Assembly: GCA_016866815.1 (NCBI GenBank)
Contig: VGKZ01000028.1
Location: 1-11,354, forward strand
Origin: Candidatus Peregrinibacteria bacterium
GTDB lineage: Bacteria > Patescibacteriota > Gracilibacteria > Peribacterales > Peribacteraceae
Direction of reading: 5' to 3'
Length of the DNA stretch: 11,354 nt
Shown: in pieces, positions 4,918-11,264 of the stretch
Position numbering within the stretch: the stretch's first letter is position 1
Layout: the number at the start of each line of letters is the position of its first letter
The notes under the pieces: generated by a model
Database searches by the model: none
Told to the model about the DNA's origin: nothing
What the model saw: only the letters and a program-made list of their open reading frames with translations
Translations under genes and position numbers: made by a program

Positions 4918-7395
4918 GTGATCCTCATGCAATTCATCTTCCTCCTCGGCATTGCCGGATTGGCCGGCTACAGCGGGCTCTGGATTCTGCGTCATATCTC
5001 AGACCGCAGACGCGAGGAGCAATTGGTATTTCTGCAGATCACATTGCCCAAGAAGGAGAGTAAGGAAGACAAAGAAAAGGGATCCGAGCAATTCTCGACG
5101 GGCGCGGATTTCCGTGAGGTCGTCGGCATCATGGATCACCTCTTCCAGTCGATGCACAGCATCTACAACCCGCGTATGTCCAGGTTCTGGAAGAATCAGC
5201 CGTTCTTCTCCCTTGAGTATGCGGCACTCGCCGGGGAAATCCTTTCCTTCGTCGTCTGCCCAAGGACCATCGCTCCGCTGATTGAAAAACAGATCACGTC
5301 GTTCTACCCCGACGCCTTGATCGAAGAAGTCGAGGATTACAATATTTTTACGGATGCCTCGGTCGCTACCGGAGCAAATCTCTTCCCGACAAAGAAATTC
5401 ACATCATCGTTCAAGACTTACCAGCAGCTGAAGAGCGATCCGCTCAATACGCTCACCAATGCCTTCTCTAAGCTGAAAATCGATGAGGGCGCCGCGGTGC
5501 AGTTCATCCTGCGACCGGAGAAGAGCGGCTGGCAAAAGAAACTCCACCGTGAAGCCGCACGACTGATCAATCCCAAGAAGGCGGCAGCATCGATCTGGAA
5601 TCCCATTTCCTGGCTGAGCGCACTGTGGTCGATCGTGACAACCAGCGACGACCTCCCGGAACTCAAAGGCGATCAGAGTACCGGCGAGCGTGTTTCGCAG
5701 ATGCAGGAGGAATACAGCAAATCCATCGATGAGAAAGCGAGCAGCCCCGGCTTCAGCTGCGTCGTGCGCATCGTCGCCAGTGCGGAGACACCTCCGCGTG
5801 CCGAGACGATCCTCGGCGGAATCATCGCGGCATTCGGACAGTACGGGGAAGTCCGTGGAAACTCTTTCGTCGCACCCGCTCTGACGAATAGATCGTGGGT
5901 TATCCACCGCTTCATCCGCAGGTGTCCTGAACGGAAAATCACGAACAAGTTCCTGCACCCCCGCATGCTCATCGGAACAACAGAGCTTGCGAGTTTCTGG
6001 CACCTTCCCAACATCCGCTACAACAAAGTGGAAACCATCAAGTGGCAGAACTTCAAGATCTCTCCTGCACCGAAGAATATCGCCAGTGAAGGTCTCTATC
6101 TCGGAACCAATACGTACAGGGGTGAAAAGCAAAAAATCTACATTAAGAACGAGGATCGTTTCCGCCACTTCTACATCATCGGTCAGACCGGTACAGGAAA
6201 ATCCTCCATCATCCAGATCATGGCACGGCAGGACTTCCATCAGGGAACGGGCGTCTGCGTCGTGGATCCGCACGGATCGCTGATCGAAGATCTCATGCCC
6301 TACATCCCGCGTGAACGTGCGGACGACGTCATCTACTTCAATCCGGCCGATACCGAGCGCCCGATGGGACTCAATATCCTGGAAGCGCAGACAGCGGAGG
6401 AAAAAGACCTCGTGGCGCTCGATACGATGAACATGATGGTGAAGATGTTCGGTGAGGAAATATTCGGTCCGCGCATTCAGGACTACTTCCGCAACGGCTG
6501 TCTCACGCTGATGGATGATGAGGACGAAGGCGGCGCGATCACCGACCTCGTGAAGCTCTTCACCGACGATGAATGGCAGCGCTACAAAGTCGCCAAAGTG
6601 AAGAACCCTATCGTCCGATCGTTCTGGGAAAAGCAGATGGCACAGACGGGCCAGCGCGAGAAGCAGGAGATGATCCCCTACTTCGCAGCGAAATTCGGCC
6701 AGTTCTACACCAACTCGCTCATCCGCAACATCGTCGGTCAGACGAAGAGCGCGTTCGACATCAGCCAGTGCATGCGTGAAGGCAAGATTCTCCTCATGAA
6801 CCTCAGTAAAGGTCTCGTCGGAGACATCAACGCTCAGCTCCTGGGTATGATCGCCGTCAGCAAGATTCAGGTGGCGGCCATGCGCCGTCAGCGCCAGAGT
6901 AAGGAAGAGCGCAGGGACTTCTTCCTCTACATCGACGAATTCCAGAACTTTGTCACGCCCTCGATCGAATCGATTCTGTCCGAAGCACGTAAATACCGCC
7001 TCGGCCTTATCCTCGCGCACCAGTATCTCGACCAGCTCGAAAAGGAGAGCAAACTTTCCGGTGCGGTGAGTCTGAAAGGTGCAGTCTTCGGTAACGTGGG
7101 CACTATGATGTTCTACAAGATCGGCCCGCAGGACGCCGAAGTCTGTGCGAAGGAAATGGCACCGGTCTTCAGCGAACAGGACCTTGTGAATATCGATGCC
7201 TTCAAGGGTGCCATGAAGCTCTCCGTCGACGGACAGCCGTCACGGCCGTTCTCCATCGAGGTGCCACGACCGTGGCTGGAGAAAACCTATCCGAAGGACG
7301 AACAGGCCGCTGAGGCATTCAAGCAACTCTCCCGTCTGACGTACGGACGGCAGAAGGAGTTTGTGGATCGGGAGATCCTGAGGAGAATCGGCTGA
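4918..7395 (+). CDS. Membrane-anchored VirD4/TraG/HerA-like AAA ATPase (type IV secretion coupling-protein type)
   Basis: An 825-residue protein with one N-terminal membrane segment (about 4-24), a charged linker, an unfamiliar domain over roughly 55-400, and a C-terminal RecA-like motor. Walker A is GQTGTGKS (422-429), followed by VVDPHG (448-453). Walker B is LYIDEFQNF with D673 and E674, and RLGLILAHQYLDQL places H701-Q702 where DNA-pumping ATPases carry their sensor glutamine. This is the pattern of VirD4/TraG coupling proteins and HerA/FtsK-like translocases, which pump DNA or deliver substrates at the membrane. No relaxase, VirB4 or pilin gene is nearby, so conjugation cannot be inferred; DNA import, surface export or a lineage-specific role is possible. 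The first possible start is GTG 4918; ATG 4927 gives MQFIFLLGIAG and is equally plausible. It ends in TGA, 49 bp from a convergent gene. Confidence 0.9.
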   Translation: MILMQFIFLLGIAGLAGYSGLWILRHISDRRREEQLVFLQITLPKKESKEDKEKGSEQFSTGADFREVVGIMDHLFQSMHSIYNPRMSRFWKNQPFFSLEYAALAGEILSFVVCPRTIAPLIEKQITSFYPDALIEEVEDYNIFTDASVATGANLFPTKKFTSSFKTYQQLKSDPLNTLTNAFSKLKIDEGAAVQFILRPEKSGWQKKLHREAARLINPKKAAASIWNPISWLSALWSIVTTSDDLPELKGDQSTGERVSQMQEEYSKSIDEKASSPGFSCVVRIVASAETPPRAETILGGIIAAFGQYGEVRGNSFVAPALTNRSWVIHRFIRRCPERKITNKFLHPRMLIGTTELASFWHLPNIRYNKVETIKWQNFKISPAPKNIASEGLYLGTNTYRGEKQKIYIKNEDRFRHFYIIGQTGTGKSSIIQIMARQDFHQGTGVCVVDPHGSLIEDLMPYIPRERADDVIYFNPADTERPMGLNILEAQTAEEKDLVALDTMNMMVKMFGEEIFGPRIQDYFRNGCLTLMDDEDEGGAITDLVKLFTDDEWQRYKVAKVKNPIVRSFWEKQMAQTGQREKQEMIPYFAAKFGQFYTNSLIRNIVGQTKSAFDISQCMREGKILLMNLSKGLVGDINAQLLGMIAVSKIQVAAMRRQRQSKEERRDFFLYIDEFQNFVTPSIESILSEARKYRLGLILAHQYLDQLEKESKLSGAVSLKGAVFGNVGTMMFYKIGPQDAEVCAKEMAPVFSEQDLVNIDAFKGAMKLSVDGQPSRPFSIEVPRPWLEKTYPKDEQAAEAFKQLSRLTYGRQKEFVDREILRRIG

Positions 7396-7407
7396 AGAAC
7401 TACAATC

Positions 7408-7427
7408 GCACGTCTCGGGTGCCGTGC
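7408..7427. terminator. Weak hairpin between convergent genes
   Basis: GCACG (7408-7412) pairs with CGTGC (7423-7427) around a 10-nt loop in the 49-bp gap between two converging genes. Neither strand has a T-tract after it, so this is at most a weak bidirectional terminator. Confidence 0.22.
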
Positions 7428-7444
7428 CTCAAGTCCACATCCGT

Positions 7445-8749
7445 CTATTTCAACGCAACCGTCTCCACCGGCACCGCATGTACCAGGTACCTCTGCGCAA
7501 CCGAGTCTGGCGGCCAGCAGGTAAAGAGAATGAGTTCTTCGCCGGTGCCGTCATCCCGGAATGCATCATTCGTACTCTTCGCGGGAATGGCCTGTTTCTT
7601 CGAAACCTGATACATATACAGATTGCCCGCGTAGGTCACATAGACCTTTTCACCGACTTCCAGCTCGTTGACCCGACGGAAGATCTTCGTGAATTCGGAG
7701 ACATCCCACGGGTAGCCGCTCGAGTGACCGTAGACCATGATTTTTCCTCCGCCACCCGGATAACTGAAGAGGTGCCCGACGCCCAGCTTCAACGGTGCGA
7801 GAACACCCTCCTGGGACACGGGATCCTCCGGATGAACGATGGCGAGATCATCGATGCCGAGCTTCGGAATGGAAATCGCGAAGTACTTTTCGGAAGCGTA
7901 GGGATGATCGACCTTGTTCGGCCCCTGGGGAACGACAGCCGGCTGGGTGATGCCGCTGGTCTGCTGAACGCCGGGACTGACGCCTCCCGGAAGGGAAGGC
8001 GTGACGTTCGCGCCGGTGGGAACAGTGGAAACAACCTGTGCGGGCGCGGTATACGTCGGTATGGCAGCGGCAACCCTCTGCGGAGCTGCTTCGGGTTCCG
8101 GACCGTTGTACGCAACAACCTTGGAAGACTTCACTTCGCCCATGCGATAGACGATATCGACAAGCTGTCCGCGCGTGATAGCGGTGCCAATCCGCAATCT
8201 GCCTTTGTGCATGACCAGGTTTTTTTTGATGATGGCATTCACTGCCGGTGTGAACCACGCATTAGCCTGGTTCTCGATGTAATCGGAAAGCTCGGCACTG
8301 GCGGCATCGCCTTTGATCCCGTAGGCACGCATCACCATTGCCACGGCTTCCTCCACGCGAACGTACTGACCGGGCCGAAATGTGCCATCGTCGTATCCTG
8401 TAATGAGGCCGTCTTCAAATCCCACTTCGAGGTACGGACCGTACCACGCCTTCTGGTCCACATCGGAAAAGAGTGAAATCGACGGCATGTGCTTCCGGTA
8501 CCAGCCGAGGCGCTTCGTGGAAGTTCCGCGTGCCCCGAGGATGATTTTCAGCGCCTCCGCACGGTTGATGGGCAAATGGGGACGCGCGAGACCGTCGGAG
8601 TATCCGCGCACGATGCCACGCGTTTGAAATGCAGTGAATGCGGTTTCAAATTCGGTCCCGGCGGTATCGCTAAAACCGGCAGCAAAGGCCCTGCCCGCGA
8701 ATGCCGCGAGACTGACAATGCCGAGGGAAATCAGGATGGACTTGCGCAT
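7445..8749 (-). CDS. Secreted S-layer-homology (SLH) protein with C-terminal sortase domain
   Basis: A 434-residue protein counted from ATG 8749. Residues 1-23 form a signal peptide (MRKSILISLGIVSLAAFAG..., cleavage likely after AFA). Three SLH-like repeats follow: about 26-71 (ending INRAEALKIIL), 92-141 (FSDV...YDDGTFRPGQ...) and 152-203 (weaker, ITRGQLVDIVY). SLH repeats normally bind cell-wall polysaccharide or the S-layer. A Pro/Thr/Val-rich linker spans about 214-281. The C-terminal 150 residues are a sortase: catalytic His342 in VYGHSSG, Cys411 in LFTCWPP and Arg420 in AQRYLVHAV. Sortases are transpeptidases that link sorting-signal proteins to surface groups or to one another. They are usually membrane-anchored, whereas here anchoring seems to be through SLH repeats. 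An in-frame ATG at 8776 lies inside the -10 box and is rejected as the start. No substrate with a sorting signal is visible nearby. Codons for residues near 175 include an A8 run (8220-8227). Confidence 0.9.
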   Translation of the reverse strand: MRKSILISLGIVSLAAFAGRAFAAGFSDTAGTEFETAFTAFQTRGIVRGYSDGLARPHLPINRAEALKIILGARGTSTKRLGWYRKHMPSISLFSDVDQKAWYGPYLEVGFEDGLITGYDDGTFRPGQYVRVEEAVAMVMRAYGIKGDAASAELSDYIENQANAWFTPAVNAIIKKNLVMHKGRLRIGTAITRGQLVDIVYRMGEVKSSKVVAYNGPEPEAAPQRVAAAIPTYTAPAQVVSTVPTGANVTPSLPGGVSPGVQQTSGITQPAVVPQGPNKVDHPYASEKYFAISIPKLGIDDLAIVHPEDPVSQEGVLAPLKLGVGHLFSYPGGGGKIMVYGHSSGYPWDVSEFTKIFRRVNELEVGEKVYVTYAGNLYMYQVSKKQAIPAKSTNDAFRDDGTGEELILFTCWPPDSVAQRYLVHAVPVETVALK

Positions 8750-8770
8750 AACCCGTAGAATCAGGATGGA
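8729..8770 (-). repeat. 12-bp direct repeat around the SLH-sortase start
   Basis: AATCAGGATGGA (plus-strand reading) occurs at 8729-8740, within the signal-peptide codons, and again at 8759-8770, over the predicted transcription start. The copies are exactly 30 bp apart. This may be chance, a small duplication or a regulatory pair. Confidence 0.4.
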
Positions 8771-8771
8771 T

Positions 8772-8799
8772 ATCATAAGTTATTTTGCTATTTTGTCAA
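8772..8799 (-). promoter_or_regulatory. Promoter of the SLH-sortase gene
   Basis: On the minus strand a perfect -35 TTGACA (8799-8794) is followed after 16 bp by TATGAT (8777-8772). Transcription should start near 8765, giving a leader of about 16 nt to ATG 8749. The upstream ATG at 8776 lies within the -10 element, so it cannot be translated from this promoter. This fixes the start. Confidence 0.68.
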
Positions 8800-8829
8800 G
8801 TTTCAGCAGGGGAGTGCTTTAATGAAATT

Positions 8830-8859
8830 TTGGCTTCAAATGGGTGATTCGTGTAGATT
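8830..8859 (+). promoter_or_regulatory. Candidate ychF promoter
   Basis: TTGGCT (8830-8835) and TAGATT (8854-8859) are spaced by 18 bp. A start near 8866 would give a leader of about 12 nt before the ychF ATG, in line with the short leaders elsewhere in the window. Confidence 0.4.
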
Positions 8860-8877
8860 TGCCCAGATCAGAACTCC

Positions 8878-9972
8878 ATGGCTCTGCAGATTGGCATCAT
8901 CGGGCTCCCCAACGTCGGCAAATCGACCCTGTTCAACGCACTGACGCGCAGTAAAGGGGCCGAAGCTGCGAACTACCCCTTCTGCACCATCGAACCAAAT
9001 GTCGGCATTGTCGAGGTTCCTGATGCACGCCTTCGGACACTCGCGCAGATGGTGAAACCGGAGAAAGTGATACCGGCAGCCATCGAATTCGTCGATATCG
9101 CAGGCCTCGTCAAAGGAGCGAGCAAAGGAGAGGGATTGGGCAATGCATTTCTCAGCCACATCCGCGAAGTTGATGCACTGTGCCATGTCGTCCGTCATTT
9201 TGAAGATGGCACTATCATCCACGTCGAAGGAAATACCGATCCGCGACGTGACAGGGAAATCGTCGAGGCAGAGCTCATCATCGCCGATCTCGATGCCCTG
9301 GAGAAACGCCTCGACAAGCTTGCCGGAGCCGCCAGAACCGGCGACAAGGAAAAGCAGAAAGAGCTGGCTCTGTTCGAACGCGTACAGCAGACACTCCTCT
9401 CGGGAAGACTGGCAATCACGACCGATACGACGCCGGATGAAGCGGTGATCATCAGGGGGGCGCAGCTATTGACCTTCAAGCCGATCATCTACGCAGTCAA
9501 CGTTGCAGAGAACGATCTCGGAAACTTCGATGCGGCGCCCATGCGCACTGCGCTCGGACTGTCCCCCGAAGCGAAGGTCATCGGCGTGTCGGCCAAAATC
9601 GAAGAGGACCTGCGCGATCTCTCACCGGAAGAAGCCTCCGGCTTTCTGAAGGATCTCGGCGTTACGGATTCCGGTCTGGATAGGTTGATTCGCGCAGCAT
9701 ACGAAGCATTGGGATATCAAACGTATTTCACTGCAGGCCCGAAAGAGGTACGCGCCTGGACGATCCTGAAGGGCGCCACTGCCCCGAACGCTGCGGGCGT
9801 CATTCACTCAGATTTCGAGAAGGGCTTCATCCGCGCCGAGACCATCGCCTACGAGGACTACGTACGCTTGGGGGGCGAACAGAAAGCCAAAGAAGCGGGA
9901 AAGCTCCGTCAGGAAGGCAAGGAATACATAGTCAAAGACGGAGATATTCTCCATTTTAAGTTCAATGTATAG
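8878..9972 (+). CDS. ychF: Redox-regulated ATPase YchF (Obg family)
   Basis: A TRAFAC-class P-loop protein of the Obg/OLA1 family that associates with ribosomes and, unlike its GTPase relatives, prefers ATP. The 364-residue length is standard. The P-loop is GLPNVGKST (9-17). The Switch I region carries NYPFCTIEPNVG, and G3 is DIAGLVKGASKGEGLGN. The fourth motif is NVAE (208-211) in place of the NKxD that confers guanine specificity, the family's signature for ATP use. A helical insert follows G3, and the C-terminal TGS domain (about 280-363) contains the near-invariant FTAGPKEVRAWT and HSDFEKGFIRAE. The start gives the usual MALQIGIIGLPN. No Shine-Dalgarno is present. The following gene begins within 15 bp, so the two may be co-transcribed. 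Confidence 0.97.
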   Translation: MALQIGIIGLPNVGKSTLFNALTRSKGAEAANYPFCTIEPNVGIVEVPDARLRTLAQMVKPEKVIPAAIEFVDIAGLVKGASKGEGLGNAFLSHIREVDALCHVVRHFEDGTIIHVEGNTDPRRDREIVEAELIIADLDALEKRLDKLAGAARTGDKEKQKELALFERVQQTLLSGRLAITTDTTPDEAVIIRGAQLLTFKPIIYAVNVAENDLGNFDAAPMRTALGLSPEAKVIGVSAKIEEDLRDLSPEEASGFLKDLGVTDSGLDRLIRAAYEALGYQTYFTAGPKEVRAWTILKGATAPNAAGVIHSDFEKGFIRAETIAYEDYVRLGGEQKAKEAGKLRQEGKEYIVKDGDILHFKFNV

Positions 9973-9973
9973 T
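9968..9973 (+). promoter_or_regulatory. Possible -10 box before the 145-aa gene
   Basis: TATAGT overlaps the ychF stop codon and would start transcription near 9980, about 7 nt before ATG 9987. No good -35 accompanies it, so read-through from ychF is just as likely. Confidence 0.2.
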
Positions 9974-9986
9974 GTACTCTTGGCTT

Positions 9987-10424
9987 ATGTTAGAGACATT
10001 CCCCTGCAGCAACGGCAGCGTTACGTATCATGATATCAACCGCGTGCGCGTACCGTTTGCGGGGTATTACACGCATCCAAAAGGAAGATCCATTCGGCAC
10101 AGGATCGTTCAGATCATCAGGAAGATGTCCGCAGAACCCGGAAATGTTCGCCACAGTGACGTGGATACTCTCCTCAATAAATTCCAGAAACTGTACTCCA
10201 TGTCAGACATCCAGCCCCCGAAACTAGTGCACCTTCAATGGGCATCGTATGGATATCGACCCATCGAGGAGACACTGAGTCCTGCAGCACTGGCTTCGGC
10301 GAAGAGAAGCATGCAACAGTACAACACTCAGAGCCTGATGGATCGACAGAATGAGCGGGGTCTGCTTCTGAAAGAATACGAAGAACGCTGGGAAGACCTT
10401 GAATCACAATTATGTGAGGGCTGA
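9987..10424 (+). CDS. Hypothetical protein, 145 aa
   Basis: I do not recognise this protein. It is soluble and rich in charged residues, with no signal peptide or membrane segment. The N-terminal half has a compact stretch, RVRVPFAGYYTHPKGRSIRH (about 20-39), followed by a basic helix (IVQIIRKM). The middle carries DVDTLLNKFQKLYSM (58-72). The C-terminal third (about 98-142) looks fully helical and possibly coiled, with acidic and basic residues alternating. An in-frame GTG at 9972 would overlap the ychF stop by one base and add five residues; ATG 9987 is preferred because the extra residues add nothing recognisable. The stop overlaps the start of the RNHCP gene (TGATG), suggesting translational coupling and a shared role with that zinc protein. 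Confidence 0.75.
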   Translation: MLETFPCSNGSVTYHDINRVRVPFAGYYTHPKGRSIRHRIVQIIRKMSAEPGNVRHSDVDTLLNKFQKLYSMSDIQPPKLVHLQWASYGYRPIEETLSPAALASAKRSMQQYNTQSLMDRQNERGLLLKEYEERWEDLESQLCEG

Positions 10425-10747
10425 TGGCATTCATTGCACGACAGGAGGCATTTGATTGCGAGCATTGCGGTGCATCTGTGGAACCTCTCGTGAACGGATC
10501 GTACCGGAATCACTGTCCTGTCTGCCTCACCAGCAAACATGTCGACAGAGACGGTCCGGGTGATCGGCTCAGTGCGTGCGAAGGCCTGATGGAAGTCACC
10601 GGCATGGACTACCGCTCAGGAAAAGGATGGATGATCCTGCACCGCTGCAAGGTCTGCGGAAAAACACTTCCGAATATCGTCGCCCCGGATGACGATCTCA
10701 CCGTGGTGCAGCGACTGATGAGGCCGGAGGATAATCCCATAATTTAA
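10424..10747 (+). CDS. RNHCP domain zinc-binding protein
   Basis: A 107-residue protein of the RNHCP family, named for the motif seen here at residues 28-32 within SYRNHCPVCLTSKHVD. Cysteine pairs C12/C15 (CEHCG), C31/C34 (CPVC) and C75/C78 (CKVCG), with C52 and H73, give enough ligands for one or two zinc ions. PGDRLSACEGLMEVTG (about 45-60) and the ILHRCKVCGK segment also fit the family. The biochemical role of RNHCP proteins is not established; the zinc-ribbon layout suggests nucleic-acid or ribosome contact, which is inference. The ATG shares its first base with the previous stop. GAGGG (10416-10420) lies three bases upstream, the closest thing to a Shine-Dalgarno in the window although poorly spaced. 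Confidence 0.9.
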   Translation: MAFIARQEAFDCEHCGASVEPLVNGSYRNHCPVCLTSKHVDRDGPGDRLSACEGLMEVTGMDYRSGKGWMILHRCKVCGKTLPNIVAPDDDLTVVQRLMRPEDNPII

Positions 10748-10805
10748 ATACAATATTTATTCGTATTTATTCTCTTCAGTTAGGTCTGAATCTTAATTAA
10801 GAAAT
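10741..10805. terminator. AT-rich convergent junction with small hairpins
   Basis: The gap between two convergent genes is sharply AT-rich compared with its surroundings. It contains AAATAC/GTATTT (10746-10751 with 10763-10768), TTCAG-TTAGGT-CTGAA (10775-10790) and the perfect 12-bp palindrome TCTTAATTAAGA (10791-10802). A bidirectional transcription end is a reasonable guess, but no classical GC-rich stem with T-tract is present. Confidence 0.3.
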
Positions 10806-11249
10806 CTATATATTCACGCGCAGAGCGGCGAGGTAGCTGTCGGTCACCGATGACTTCATCGGTATGGCGTCCCTCACATTTCCCTCCGGCACGATGACGA
10901 TCTGATCATGAGCAGAATCGCCGACCGCGTCCACGGTGATCTCAAATTTTCCGTTCTCGATCTCCCTCCGCAGATCAACGGGCAAGTCTTCAATGTGCAT
11001 CAGAGACTCCATCCCCTTCTCGGCAATATCTTTTTCAACCTGCTTCCGGAGGGCACTTTTCATAGCAGGCTCGGTCTCCAGACCGAACTTCAGCTGCGCC
11101 AGCGCATCGTTGCGGATCATTTCCCGCTCCAGATCTTCCGGCCCTTTCACATTTTCGCGGAGCTTCTCATATGCGGATTCGGAGAGTCTGTATCGCTCAC
11201 GAATGCGCTGCCTTTCGTTTGCCGGAATGGTATCGAGCCAGGAAGTCAC
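10806..11249 (-). CDS. Hypothetical protein, 147 aa, downstream of nrdJ
   Basis: I do not recognise this protein. It has no signal peptide or membrane segment. Residues 1-83 are strongly helical and highly charged (for example ERQRIRERYRLSESAYEKLR, 12-31, and ALRKQVEKDIAEKGMESL, 66-83), consistent with a helical bundle. Residues about 100-125 look like beta strands (KFEITVDAV, QIVIVPEGNVRD), ending in a short polar tail. The GTG at 11249 is the first usable start after the nrdJ stop: the frame is the same as that of nrdJ, separated by one TGA and five sense codons. The bases before it read CCTCCC, the opposite of a Shine-Dalgarno. Immediate proximity on the same strand implies co-transcription and possibly a function tied to the reductase. 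Confidence 0.8.
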   Translation of the reverse strand: MTSWLDTIPANERQRIRERYRLSESAYEKLRENVKGPEDLEREMIRNDALAQLKFGLETEPAMKSALRKQVEKDIAEKGMESLMHIEDLPVDLRREIENGKFEITVDAVGDSAHDQIVIVPEGNVRDAIPMKSSVTDSYLAALRVNI

Positions 11250-11264
11250 GGGAGGTATGGAAGG

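Noticed and set aside
5404..7020. A 538-codon minus-strand frame opposite the ATPase
   Set aside because: Same register effect; the sense strand has clear Walker motifs and its own promoter.
7424..8476. A 350-codon plus-strand frame opposite the SLH-sortase gene
   Set aside because: The minus-strand product has a signal peptide, SLH repeats and the sortase triad; the plus-strand frame has none.
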